Of a stretch of DNA of 64,000 nucleotides, positions 1 to 8,046 are shown piece by piece. Source of the DNA: Turneriella parva DSM 21527 (lineage in GTDB: Bacteria; Spirochaetota; Leptospiria; Turneriellales; Turneriellaceae); assembly GCF_000266885.1 (NCBI RefSeq), contig NC_018020.1, forward strand, positions 1,860,001 to 1,924,000, written 5' to 3'. The notes under the pieces are model-generated. The model had not been told where the DNA came from. It made no database searches and saw nothing but the letters and a program-made list of their open reading frames with translations. Each line of letters starts with the position of its first letter. Position 1 is the first letter of the stretch. A program made the translations under genes and the position numbers.

Positions 1-771
1 CCTCTGAACTATTCGTATCTGATTCCCGGCAAATACCGTTTGGTATTGAAGCTCGACGGTTATGAGTCACAGGCCGTGCCGATTGAACCGCAGAGCGGCG
101 CGGTCTTCACCCGGTCGTTTTCGCTTTCGCCCGGCAAGACCGGCGGTCGCCTTGAGCTTATCACCGACCCGCCCGATGCGCGCATCTATCTTGATGCGGA
201 TTATAAGGGCAAGACACCCAAGACGCTTGAAAATATCACGCTCGGAACCTATCGCGTGCATCTGCTTTTGCCTGAGAAAGGTGAAGCCTACAAGACTGTG
301 ACTCTCACCGAGGCGACCCCCTACCTCAAGATTTCAGAATCACTCACCGAATTTATCGACCAGCGGCAGTCGGGCCTTTTGGGGCTTTCTTACAAGACAT
401 GGTATTACATGTCGCTCACAACTTCGGCTCTGTTCTTCGGCAGTGGCATCGCATTTTATGTCTGGCGCGACGAAGCTCAAGAGCAGATATTCGGACGTTT
501 AAGCGGCAAATCTGTTTCGCAGTACACGACAGAAGACAACATATTTCTCGCCGAACAGAACGCAGCATATGAGTCGCGCGGCACGTACGCGACTGCCTTC
601 ACAGTGACCGCTGGCTTCTTCGCCGCCCTCTCGATCTATTTTTACGTGCAGCATTTGCTTTCGGCCGACGACGGCATCGTCATGAAACAAAAGCCCAAAA
701 CCGAAGACTATGAAATTCGTATCGGCGCAATGCCGGGCAATCAGGGCGTTTCGGCGCACTTTCATTTCTGA
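1..771 (+). CDS. PEGA-domain membrane protein, 5' end outside window
   Basis: The frame is open from base 1, so the start lies off the left edge; 256 codons are visible. Two PEGA-like beta repeats are seen: one ending in LKLDGY at the very start and a second around visible residues 50-100 (GGRLELITDPPDARIYLD), the usual surface carbohydrate-binding-like fold of envelope proteins. Two hydrophobic segments follow, at about residues 134-155 (after SYKT) and 198-220, separated by a polar loop, then a short polar tail. PEGA domains are known in bacterial envelope and lipoproteins; the exact role here is unknown. No partner is visible, and the next gene is convergent. Confidence 0.8.
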   Translation, partial: PLNYSYLIPGKYRLVLKLDGYESQAVPIEPQSGAVFTRSFSLSPGKTGGRLELITDPPDARIYLDADYKGKTPKTLENITLGTYRVHLLLPEKGEAYKTVTLTEATPYLKISESLTEFIDQRQSGLLGLSYKTWYYMSLTTSALFFGSGIAFYVWRDEAQEQIFGRLSGKSVSQYTTEDNIFLAEQNAAYESRGTYATAFTVTAGFFAALSIYFYVQHLLSADDGIVMKQKPKTEDYEIRIGAMPGNQGVSAHFHF

Positions 772-824
772 GATGCTCAACAAGCTCCCGATGCCTGCCA
801 GACGTTTCATTTTTCAGCAGACCG

Positions 825-1979
825 CTAACCTTCACCCAAGGGCGTCGCGCGTTTTGTTTCGCTGAGTGACATGATGTTGGGTTTCGCCCCCGCGAACAAG
901 AAGTGTGGTATGCGGTTGCTGCGAATCTCAAGATAGTCATAAGCGTCCCAGGTGGCGGCGCGCAGCAGGTCGCGTTCTGAAAACTTTTCTTCTTTTTGCA
1001 GCGCGCGCAGTTCTTGCAAGACCGAGAGGTCGGTGTTGGTTGCCAGCGAGTCGGTGCCGATGAGCATTTTGAGCGGTGCGTTTTTAAGCGTCTCCCAGTT
1101 GGTGCGTTCGATACCGAGGTGCTTGTTCGACCGGTGGCACATGACCCACGCGGCGTGCGGCACATAGTCACTCAGCTTGTCGATGTCTTCGACACGGGCG
1201 GCAGAAAGGTGCACCAGCAAAAGTTTCTTGAACGAGAGCATTCCTACTGAATAGAGATAATCGACCGCAGAGCGCCCTTGCATTTCGTGATGCTTCACGT
1301 GCTGGCCGATCTTTTTCAGAAACGCGACAATTTCGCCGCGGTCGTGCTGAAAGTCAATTTCATCGGGGCTTTCGAGCAGGTGAATCGAAACCGAAGTGTG
1401 GCGCGCCTTTTCGCGCACAAAATGCATTTGCAGCGGCGAAGAGCCGTAAACCGAATGCACTGTCGGGTAAAAGGTCGAATCGAGATTCAACAGTTCACGC
1501 GCCTTTTCGATGCGGGCCACATCGCTCGGCGATGAAAAACCGAGAAGCTCGAGATAGCGGTTGCCGCTGAAAGTTGGCAGGTCGCGCAAGAAGCGGATAA
1601 AGTCTGTGCTGTTGCAGATATCGCAGAAGAAAAACGTGCCCTGTTCTTCTGCCTGTTTTATCGCCGCAACGGCGGCCTGGCGAATCTGCTGGCTGGTCAT
1701 TTGACCGCGCGTTGACTGAATGATGCCACCCATATCGGTGAGGCGACTGCCGTAGGGTACCTTGGCGGCCATGCACGAAAGTTCTATGTGGCTGTGCGCG
1801 TTGACGAAACCGGGCACCACAACACCCGGTGGCAGCATGCGCGCAAAAAATTCTTTGGGAGGTTTACCGAAACCCGAATCGACAATCTGTTTGCCCGAGA
1901 CGATATACCATGGGTCGGCGCGAAAGTCGGCTTCGCGGGTGAGGCCCCATTCACCGCGCAGTACCTCAAACAGATTCAT
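825..1979 (-). CDS. Metal-dependent amidohydrolase (aminodeoxyfutalosine deaminase-like)
   Basis: A 384-residue member of the amidohydrolase superfamily (ATZ/TRZ type), which hydrolyses C-N bonds, often deaminating nucleosides. The metal motif HSH is at residues 62-64 inside VVPGFVNAHSHIELS; later come HSVYGSSP, IHLLESPDE, LVHLSAA, MCHRSN and the terminal-metal motif LIGTDSLATN. This set fits the branch that holds aminodeoxyfutalosine and S-adenosylhomocysteine deaminases, so a role in futalosine-type menaquinone synthesis is possible but is inference. It lies downstream of a DAHP synthase on the same strand (63 bp gap), the entry enzyme towards chorismate, which is the precursor of that pathway. 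Stop codon is TAG. Confidence 0.8.
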   Translation of the reverse strand: MNLFEVLRGEWGLTREADFRADPWYIVSGKQIVDSGFGKPPKEFFARMLPPGVVVPGFVNAHSHIELSCMAAKVPYGSRLTDMGGIIQSTRGQMTSQQIRQAAVAAIKQAEEQGTFFFCDICNSTDFIRFLRDLPTFSGNRYLELLGFSSPSDVARIEKARELLNLDSTFYPTVHSVYGSSPLQMHFVREKARHTSVSIHLLESPDEIDFQHDRGEIVAFLKKIGQHVKHHEMQGRSAVDYLYSVGMLSFKKLLLVHLSAARVEDIDKLSDYVPHAAWVMCHRSNKHLGIERTNWETLKNAPLKMLIGTDSLATNTDLSVLQELRALQKEEKFSERDLLRAATWDAYDYLEIRSNRIPHFLFAGAKPNIMSLSETKRATPLGEG

Positions 1980-2042
1980 CAGGGCCTAAGCGGCGTCATC
2001 GCCATGGCGTGTCGATGATTTACAATGAATGCAGGGCGCAGG

Positions 2043-3122
2043 TCAAAGCGTTTCGTGCGCGTACTTCAGCAGAACTTCGGTTGTGGCGAAGTTCACGCAG
2101 GCATCGGTGATCGATACGCCATATTTGAGGTTCGCCTTCACATTGGCATCGAGAGTCTCGGGCAACTTCTGGTTACCTTCGTTCAGATTGCTTTCGAGCA
2201 TCATGCCGATGAGGCTCGTATTGCCTGCCTGCCGCTGTGCGATTATGCTGCGCCAGACATTTTCTTGCCGCTCAAATTTTTTCTCTGAATTGGCGTGCGA
2301 ACAATCGACAACAATTGCGGGTTCAACCCCCGCGGCTTTCAGCTTTTCTTCGGCGCGTGCAATATGTTCGGGTTCATAGTTTGTCATGTTGTTGCCGCCG
2401 CGCAATATCACGTGGCCCCACGGGTTGCCGTTGGTGCGCACGACTGCGGTTCTGCCGGTTTCATCGATGCCGAGAAAGCTGTGCGGCGACCTTGCCGACT
2501 GCATCGCATCGAGCGCGATCTGCACATTGCCGTCGGTGCTGTTTTTGTAACCCACCGGCATGCTGAGGCCTGAAGCCATCTGCCGGTGCGTCTGCGATTC
2601 GGTCGTGCGCGCGCCGATCGCTGCCCAAGAAACCAGATCGGCGATATATTGCGGTACAATCGGGTCGAGAAATTCTGTAGCAGTCGGTATGCCTATCGCC
2701 ACGATTTCTTGCAACAGCCGGCGACCGGTCTTCAGGCCCTCTTGCACGTCGTCTTTGCCGTCGATCTGCGGGTCTGTGATGAGGCCTTTCCAGCCGATGG
2801 TTGTGCGCGGTTTTTCGAAATAGACGCGCATCACGATTTCGAGACGGTCTTGATAGGCGACCTGCAATTTCTGCAGTTTCTGCGCATATTCGAGCGCGGC
2901 CTTTTCGTCGTGTATCGAGCAGGGTCCGCAGATCACGAGAAACCTGGGTGATTTTTTGCTGAGAATCTGCTGAATACGCTCGCGCGCCGCAATCACCGTC
3001 TGCGTCATGGTGTCGCTCGCCGGGTACAAATTCATCAGCGCAACGGGCGACAACAAAGGCTCGATCGTGCGAATATTAACGCCAGAGACCTGCGCGGCAG
3101 CCGAATGGGAAACAGCAGACAT
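2043..3122 (-). CDS. aroG: 3-deoxy-7-phosphoheptulonate synthase, type I (DAHP synthase)
   Basis: Condenses phosphoenolpyruvate and erythrose 4-phosphate, the first step of the shikimate pathway, in the cytoplasm. At 359 residues it has the length of E. coli AroG/F/H. Hallmarks are GPCSIHD (66-72, with metal-ligand Cys68), KPRTTIGWKG (104-113), GARTTESQTHR (170-180), GYKNSTDG (191-198) and DCSHANS near residue 270. An N-terminal stretch of about 50 residues matches the regulatory/oligomerisation part of feedback-controlled AroFGH enzymes; which amino acid inhibits it cannot be read from sequence. It sits between an EIIA-Ntr-like gene (41 bp upstream) and an amidohydrolase, all leftward. Confidence 0.95.
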   Translation of the reverse strand: MSAVSHSAAAQVSGVNIRTIEPLLSPVALMNLYPASDTMTQTVIAARERIQQILSKKSPRFLVICGPCSIHDEKAALEYAQKLQKLQVAYQDRLEIVMRVYFEKPRTTIGWKGLITDPQIDGKDDVQEGLKTGRRLLQEIVAIGIPTATEFLDPIVPQYIADLVSWAAIGARTTESQTHRQMASGLSMPVGYKNSTDGNVQIALDAMQSARSPHSFLGIDETGRTAVVRTNGNPWGHVILRGGNNMTNYEPEHIARAEEKLKAAGVEPAIVVDCSHANSEKKFERQENVWRSIIAQRQAGNTSLIGMMLESNLNEGNQKLPETLDANVKANLKYGVSITDACVNFATTEVLLKYAHETL

Positions 3123-3163
3123 GTTCGGTAAACAAAGAGATTTAGTCAGGTCGTAAATGAAAC

Positions 3164-3673
3164 TTACACATGATCGGCGACACTCATGATTGCCGCGAGC
3201 GCTTCAGCAGGAGTCTTCGAAGCAATGACCTTCGCGCGCGCCTCGGCCCGGTAAAAGACCTTCGCAATAGACGCCATTACCTTGAGGTGCGCCTGTAATG
3301 CCGACTTCGGCGCCACCAGCATCACGACGATATGCGCCTTTGAGCCGTCGATGCTTTCGAACTCAATACCCTCGGGCAAAATCGCGCACTGCGTCATGAG
3401 CTTGCAGGCCCCGGCAATCACCGCATGGGGTATCGCCATTTGTTCGCCGATGCCGGTGCTCATCAGCTTCTCGCGCGCCAACAGCTCGTGCTCAATCTCG
3501 GCGCAGAGTTCGGCACTCACCTGCTCACGTTCGCACAGGGCTTTTCTGAGCCCGTTCAGAAGGGTCCATTTATCGGTGAGGTCGAAGTTGCCCGGGTTCT
3601 GTGCAGAAATAATGTGAATGTTCGCCTCGGTGAGAGACTCGCGCCACGGACGGTAACCTTCATCAGGCTGCAC
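3164..3673 (-). CDS. PTS EIIA type-2 (PtsN-like) domain protein
   Basis: A 169-residue single-domain EIIA of the fructose/nitrogen type. The phosphoacceptor region GIGEQMAIPHA is at 74-84, with His83 as the likely phosphorylated residue. Proteins like this usually regulate (EIIA-Ntr) rather than transport, since no EIIB or EIIC is nearby. An N-terminal extension of about 35 residues precedes the domain. The start is GTG at 3673; no better start is seen. Upstream of two leftward metabolic genes, so it may be cotranscribed with aroG. Confidence 0.85.
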   Translation of the reverse strand: MQPDEGYRPWRESLTEANIHIISAQNPGNFDLTDKWTLLNGLRKALCEREQVSAELCAEIEHELLAREKLMSTGIGEQMAIPHAVIAGACKLMTQCAILPEGIEFESIDGSKAHIVVMLVAPKSALQAHLKVMASIAKVFYRAEARAKVIASKTPAEALAAIMSVADHV

Positions 3674-3779
3674 GGGGAATTATGTCACGCTGTTTTCATG
3701 TGGTCAATCAGTTTAGAGCCAAAGCGGCTGCGCAATACCTTGACATGGTGCGCGGGGGGTATGTCAGGGTTCGCCACGT

Positions 3780-4931
3780 ATGCAAGACGAGCTCGCCAAT
3801 AAACTGCGCGTGGCATGGGTTGCCGATATCTTCGACGAAGTTTCAGGTATCATTACCGACACCGAAGAGATGTACGAACTCGCGCAGGCGCGTGGCTATT
3901 TCTGGCAACCAGTGACGACATACAAGAAACCCATACATCCTTTTCATATTTTCGACCCGATTCTGCCCGTGCCGACCGGCAGCTTTTACAAAGGTACCAG
4001 CATGTACGTGCCCGACTTTTTGCGCGTCGTGCAGTTCTTTCGCAAGAATAAATTTAACGTGCTCGTCTCGAATACACCCGGTGTCATGGGCATGCTCGCA
4101 ATGGCAGCCGCAAAATACCAGTCGCTGCCATGGGTCGATATTTACCACACCGACATTGACTATTACATGAACGATCTTTCGGGCAGGTTGGTGAAGCCGT
4201 TCGTGAAAAACCCGGCGTTGTTCTTTCTGAAGCAATACCAAAAACAGGCAGACCTCATTTTTGTGCGCACGCGCGAGTTTTACGAGCTAATGGTCAAGAA
4301 AGGCCACGATGAGCGCAAGCTGCGCTATTACCCGGCAGGCGTCAATGCGCGCCACTGGAACCCCGAAAATGCCGACCGCGCGTCGCTCAAAGATCACGGC
4401 ATCGACCCAGAGATGACTGTCGTGATTTTTGTCGGGCGGATTACGAAAGTCAAAGATATCGAATTCTTGCTGCGGTATTTCACCGAAGAGAAACCCGAGA
4501 AGGCAGTGTGCGCAGTCATCGGCGGCGGCCCTGAAAAAGAGCTTTACGAAAAAAAATATGCGGGTGACCGCGTGAAATTTCTCGGCGTGCAGCGCGGCGC
4601 AGCCTTACAAAAACTTTATGCCAGTGCAGACCTCTACGTGCTGCCGTCGGCAAGTGAGACACTCGGCAAGACGGTGCTCGAGGCGATGGCATCGGGTACA
4701 GGCGTCGTCGTCTCTGATAAGGGTGGCCCCAAAGATTATGTGACGCACGGCGAAAACGGAATGATCTTCAAGGCGCATGACTACGATTCATTCAAGCAGG
4801 CGATGCACTCTCTCTTCAGCGATCGCGCGCACATGAAAATGCTCGGCACCAAAGGCCGCGAGTCGATTGGCAACCACACAGACGAAAAACTGTTCGAGTC
4901 ATTCACACGGCACATTGCCGAGTTGGTGTGA
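3780..4931 (+). CDS. Glycosyltransferase family 4 (group 1)
   Basis: A 383-residue GT-B fold retaining glycosyltransferase. The acceptor-side half (1-200) has the VADIFDE opening and the DIYHTDIDYYM segment typical of the SqdX/MgtA-like and lipid-directed branch. The donor-side half has FVGRITKVKD (217-226), the GGGPE loop near 248-252 and the E-x7-E motif (Glu293 and Glu301 in SETLGKTVLE), which binds the nucleotide sugar. Likely works on a lipid or envelope glycan at the inner membrane; donor and acceptor are unknown. Isolated: the flanking genes are leftward. Convergent with the next gene, with the stops one base apart. Confidence 0.9.
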   Translation: MQDELANKLRVAWVADIFDEVSGIITDTEEMYELAQARGYFWQPVTTYKKPIHPFHIFDPILPVPTGSFYKGTSMYVPDFLRVVQFFRKNKFNVLVSNTPGVMGMLAMAAAKYQSLPWVDIYHTDIDYYMNDLSGRLVKPFVKNPALFFLKQYQKQADLIFVRTREFYELMVKKGHDERKLRYYPAGVNARHWNPENADRASLKDHGIDPEMTVVIFVGRITKVKDIEFLLRYFTEEKPEKAVCAVIGGGPEKELYEKKYAGDRVKFLGVQRGAALQKLYASADLYVLPSASETLGKTVLEAMASGTGVVVSDKGGPKDYVTHGENGMIFKAHDYDSFKQAMHSLFSDRAHMKMLGTKGRESIGNHTDEKLFESFTRHIAELV

Positions 4932-4932
4932 T

Positions 4933-5475
4933 CTAACCACCCCAGCCATATTTCTTTTCAAACTCCGCAAACTCTGCTTCGAGACCGTTCGCCTTGCAGC
5001 CGGCCTCGAGGTGTTTGCGCCAGTCTTGCAGGCTTTCGATGCCGCTGACGATGTTTTTCATAGCTTTGAGCATCGCGGTGAAGGCTGAGAAGCCCGACGC
5101 CTCTTTTTCGAGTTGGGCAAGTTTCTGAAAGCTCACCTGTATGTCGGCGACGCCCGACTGCAGTTCGGCGTGCAGACGGCCGACGTCTTCAGTCGAGGTT
5201 TTGATTTTGCTGAGTGCCTCGACCGCCTGCGCAAGCTTTTGCCCTTCTTTTTTGTCGTCGAACTTTGGCAGGTCTTGACTTTCGCCCGCCTCTTTTTCTT
5301 TGAATTTTTCGCTGAGCAGCGCCATCAGCGCAAACAGGCTGTCTGCTTTGGGTAATTCAACCTGCAGATAGTTTTTCAGATCGGCTTTGATTGCATCGCT
5401 GGTGCCGACTTTTTTCTTGCATGCACCCGTGGCGGCGAGGGCGATGATCAGGTATAAAACGAGACGGTTACGCAT
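4933..5475 (-). CDS. Small predicted lipoprotein, unknown function
   Basis: About 180 residues. The frame is open further upstream, but ATG at 5475 is chosen because it begins a clean signal peptide, MRNRLVLYLIIALAATGAC, with a lipobox whose Cys is residue 19, followed by the polar KKK. The mature part is nearly all helical and rich in Lys, Glu, Leu and Ala (e.g. LLSEKFKEKEAGE, VEALSKIKTS), so probably a helical bundle or coiled coil held at a membrane. No recognised domain. Its upstream region is the 151-bp nested palindrome at 5562-5712. Confidence 0.7.
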   Translation of the reverse strand: MRNRLVLYLIIALAATGACKKKVGTSDAIKADLKNYLQVELPKADSLFALMALLSEKFKEKEAGESQDLPKFDDKKEGQKLAQAVEALSKIKTSTEDVGRLHAELQSGVADIQVSFQKLAQLEKEASGFSAFTAMLKAMKNIVSGIESLQDWRKHLEAGCKANGLEAEFAEFEKKYGWGG

Positions 5476-5561
5476 GCACGCTTTTGCAGGCGCGCCACGT
5501 GCGCGTAAACCAGATTTTACGTGAGTGACCAGGCGGGAACTCGCGAAGCATAACACACAAG

Positions 5562-5712
5562 GCGCATTTTCTTGGCGATGCGAATTGCGATGCCGCCGAA
5601 GGCGGCAAATCAGCGCAAATTCGGGCGGCTTTGCGCCCCTCGCATAGCGAATCGCCTCGATTCGCGGAGGAATTTGCTTTGATTAGCAGTTCGCATGGGC
5701 AAGAAAATGCGC
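5562..5712. repeat. 151-bp nested palindromic element
   Basis: Outer arms at 5562-5588 and 5686-5712 are inverted repeats, 27 nt with 24 Watson-Crick pairs, one wobble and two mismatches. Inside them is a second inverted pair, 5608-5622 with 5670-5684 (13 of 15 plus one wobble). Three perfect hairpins branch off: 5592-5606 (GCCGCC/GGCGGC), 5623-5638 (GGGCG/CGCCC) and 5647-5665 (GCGAATCG/CGATTCGC). It fills the gap between the leftward pirin gene and the lipoprotein gene. It looks like a MITE-like or other multibranch repeat, or a structured RNA; no open frame and no clear target-site duplication. Confidence 0.7.
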
Positions 5713-5732
5713 GGCAGCGAGTTCCGGCCTGG

Positions 5733-6443
5733 TCACGAGAGGGGCACTTCGATCGCCAGAAGGCGCGCATCATCTTTGACGGTGATGTCGATTGTATCTG
5801 CGCCAGATATGCCGATTGCGTCGCGGTTCTGCAGCGTTTCACCCGCAACCTCGACGCTGCCCTTGATGACGAACAGATAGAAGCCCGTATTTTCGGCCGA
5901 AGGTTTCAGTTGAACTTTGGTGCCCGGGTCGAACACGCCCTGAGAGAATTCGGCGCGTTGGTTAATCCACAATGCGTCGCCACTTTCTTGCCAGCTGACA
6001 ACTTTGATGAAACTATTGCGTTTCGCCTCAAGGTCAAAACTGCGCTGGCCATAGCGCGGTGCAATGCCGCGCTTTTCGGGCAGCACCCAGATTTGCAAAA
6101 AGTTAACCTCTTTGGCGTTGTCGGGGTTGAACTCAGAGTGCATAATACCGGTGCCCGCCGACATGATCTGCACATCGCCGCTCAAGATTGTCTCGCTGCG
6201 GCCGGTCGAGTCTTTGTGCGCCAGCGAACCCGAAAGCGGTATCGACACAATTTCCATGTCTGAGTGGCCGTGCATGCCGAAGCCCATGCCGGGCGCGACG
6301 CGGTCGTCGTTGAGCACGCGCAGTGCGCCAAAATTCATGCGCGATGCATCGTGATAGCCTGCGAAACTGAACGTGTGGTTGCTCTTCAGCCAGCCATGGT
6401 CGGCGTACCCCCGGGTGTTCGCGCGGTGCAGAATTTTTTGCAT
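5733..6443 (-). CDS. Pirin family protein
   Basis: A 236-residue bicupin of the pirin/YhhW type. The N-terminal cupin keeps the metal ligands: His58 and His60 in GMHGHSD, and His102 and Glu104 in GIMHSEF, so it should bind iron or another divalent metal. Bacterial relatives include quercetin 2,3-dioxygenases and proteins that bind pyruvate dehydrogenase; which applies here is not known. The sequence opens with the typical family segment ending in GWLKSNHTFSFAGY. Monocistronic as seen: a divergent NfeD gene lies upstream and the palindromic element downstream. Confidence 0.9.
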   Translation of the reverse strand: MQKILHRANTRGYADHGWLKSNHTFSFAGYHDASRMNFGALRVLNDDRVAPGMGFGMHGHSDMEIVSIPLSGSLAHKDSTGRSETILSGDVQIMSAGTGIMHSEFNPDNAKEVNFLQIWVLPEKRGIAPRYGQRSFDLEAKRNSFIKVVSWQESGDALWINQRAEFSQGVFDPGTKVQLKPSAENTGFYLFVIKGSVEVAGETLQNRDAIGISGADTIDITVKDDARLLAIEVPLS

Positions 6444-6534
6444 GAACTAAATCTAACAAAGTCTTTGCCCGCGCAGAAAAAAAATCGCGTTTACGTCAGC
6501 GATTCGTCGGCGAATTGAGCGACAGGCATACCTC

Positions 6535-6990
6535 ATGGAATATTTCAGCAACTTTTGGTTTTGGTTAATAGGGGGATCGACCCTCGTTCTGCTTGAATTT
6601 CTGATTCCGGGGCTTGTGGTCATTTTTCTGGGTCTTGGCGCGCTCATCACCTCGGGCCTGCTGTACATGGGTTACATACGCGAAGCATGGCTTGCTATCA
6701 CCTGTTTCGGTGTGGCTTCGATTCTGATGCTGGCGACGCTGCGCAAAATGATTCTGCGTTTTTATCCCTCGCTGACTGAAAAGGTTGAGACCGATGAAGA
6801 AGCGCTGATCGTCGGGCAGCGTGCCCGCGCTGTGTCGTTGCTTTCGGCGCACGACTATTCGGGCCGCGTCAAATATTCGGGCACTACCTGGCCCGCGCGC
6901 AGCGAAGCAGGTGAAATTGCCGAAGGTGCAGAAGTCGAAATCACCGGCCAGGACAATATAAACCTTGTCGTGAAAAAAGTCGCAGACTAA
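6535..6990 (+). CDS. NfeD-like membrane protein
   Basis: A 151-residue short NfeD (no protease domain). Residues 1-75 hold membrane segments (WFWLIGGSTLVLLEFLIPG, then LVVIFLGLGALITSGLL and a third near 50-67); residues 85-150 form the C-terminal OB-fold domain (GQRARAVS...GRVKYSGTTWPARS). Short NfeD proteins pair with stomatin-like SPFH proteins in membrane microdomains, and two such genes follow 105 bp downstream on the same strand, supporting a functional set. The stop codon lies inside a long hairpin (6980-7023) that may set the ratio to the SPFH genes. Confidence 0.9.
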   Translation: MEYFSNFWFWLIGGSTLVLLEFLIPGLVVIFLGLGALITSGLLYMGYIREAWLAITCFGVASILMLATLRKMILRFYPSLTEKVETDEEALIVGQRARAVSLLSAHDYSGRVKYSGTTWPARSEAGEIAEGAEVEITGQDNINLVVKKVAD

Positions 6991-7023
6991 AGGTCTCCCG
7001 AAAGGGTAACCGTTAGTCTGCGA
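6980..7023 (+). terminator. Stop-codon hairpin between NfeD and SPFH genes
   Basis: Arms CGCAGACTAA (6981-6990) and TTAGTCTGCG (7013-7022) are perfectly complementary and extend by one more pair. Within the loop, GGT/ACC and CCC/GGG pair around a GAAA tetraloop. The TAA of the NfeD gene is in the left arm. No U-tract follows, so it may act as an attenuator, RNase stop or factor-dependent terminator rather than a classic intrinsic terminator. Confidence 0.55.
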
Positions 7024-7095
7024 TCCATATTTCAGCAGCCGCGCTTAAAAAATGCAATGCGTTTGACATGACGCTCGCATGGGATAAACAGCCAC

Positions 7096-8046
7096 ATGGA
7101 AAACTTTGCCACTATTCTCGTGCTGGGCATCTTCTTTTTGGTGCTGCGCATGTTTCGTATTATACCCATGCGCGCGCTTGCGGTTAAAGAGAGGCTTGGC
7201 GCCTTTAAGGGTGTCTTAAAGCCGGGCTTTCACTTTATTGTGCCCTTCATCGACCGCATTGCGTACGTGCACGATGCGCGTGAACAGGTCATCGACATAC
7301 CCAAACAGCGCTGTATCACGCGCGATAACGTCGAAGTCGATGTCGACGGCGTTGTCTACCTCAAGGTCGTCGATGCGCAGAAGGCGAGTTATGGCATCAG
7401 CAACTACCATGCAGCCGTCATTTCGCTCGCGCAGACGACCATGCGCTCTGAAATCGGCAAAATGGCGCTCGACGATACCTTTCGCGAGCGGGACAAAATT
7501 AACGACAAGATCGTGATGGAGATCGACAAAGCCTCTGAGCCGTGGGGCATTAAGTTTATTCGCTACGAGATACGCACTATTGAACCCTCTGCGAACATGA
7601 TGAACACCATGGAAAAACAGATGGAAGCCGAGCGGCAGAAGCGCGCTGACATTACGCTCGCACAGGGCGAAAAACAGGCGCGTATCAATGTTTCAGAAGG
7701 CGAGAAACAGGCCGCGATCAATGTTTCGACAGGTGAAAAGCAGAAGCGCATCAACGAAGCCGAAGGCCGCAGTAAAGAGATCACTCTCGTTGCTGACGCG
7801 ACTGCCAACGGACTCAAGCGCATCGCTCAGGCGATCGGCCAGCCGGGTGGCGCGTCAGCGGTCAAGATGCGCATTGTCGAACAGTTTCTCGAAGAATTCG
7901 GCAAAGTGCTCGCGCACTCGAAAATTTCTGTCGTGCCAGGCCGCATCGCCGAGCTGCAGGCATACTTTCAGGGGCTATCGACGCTGACCGGCCAGACAGC
8001 AGAGGCCGCCAAACCGGCAACACAACAACCCAGGAGCGCAAAATGA
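7096..8046 (+). CDS. SPFH/stomatin-like (paraslipin) protein 1
   Basis: 316 residues: an N-terminal membrane anchor (about 5-22), an SPFH/band-7 domain (about 24-180, with RLGAFKGVLKPGFHFIVPFIDR and the TMRSEIGKMALDDTF motif), then a coiled coil built from an 11-residue repeat (GEKQARINVSE, GEKQAAINVST, GEKQKRINEAE), and a hydrophobic C-terminal part. Such proteins form ring or cage oligomers that organise membrane domains and often work with NfeD. The next gene, a paralogue, starts inside its stop codon (ATGA), so the two are probably made together. Confidence 0.9.
   Translation: MENFATILVLGIFFLVLRMFRIIPMRALAVKERLGAFKGVLKPGFHFIVPFIDRIAYVHDAREQVIDIPKQRCITRDNVEVDVDGVVYLKVVDAQKASYGISNYHAAVISLAQTTMRSEIGKMALDDTFRERDKINDKIVMEIDKASEPWGIKFIRYEIRTIEPSANMMNTMEKQMEAERQKRADITLAQGEKQARINVSEGEKQAAINVSTGEKQKRINEAEGRSKEITLVADATANGLKRIAQAIGQPGGASAVKMRIVEQFLEEFGKVLAHSKISVVPGRIAELQAYFQGLSTLTGQTAEAAKPATQQPRSAK

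Noticed and set aside
40-6518. Many open frames on the opposite strand and other frames over the large genes
   Set aside because: They lie inside recognised genes, lack family features and follow the high-GC pattern of shadow frames.
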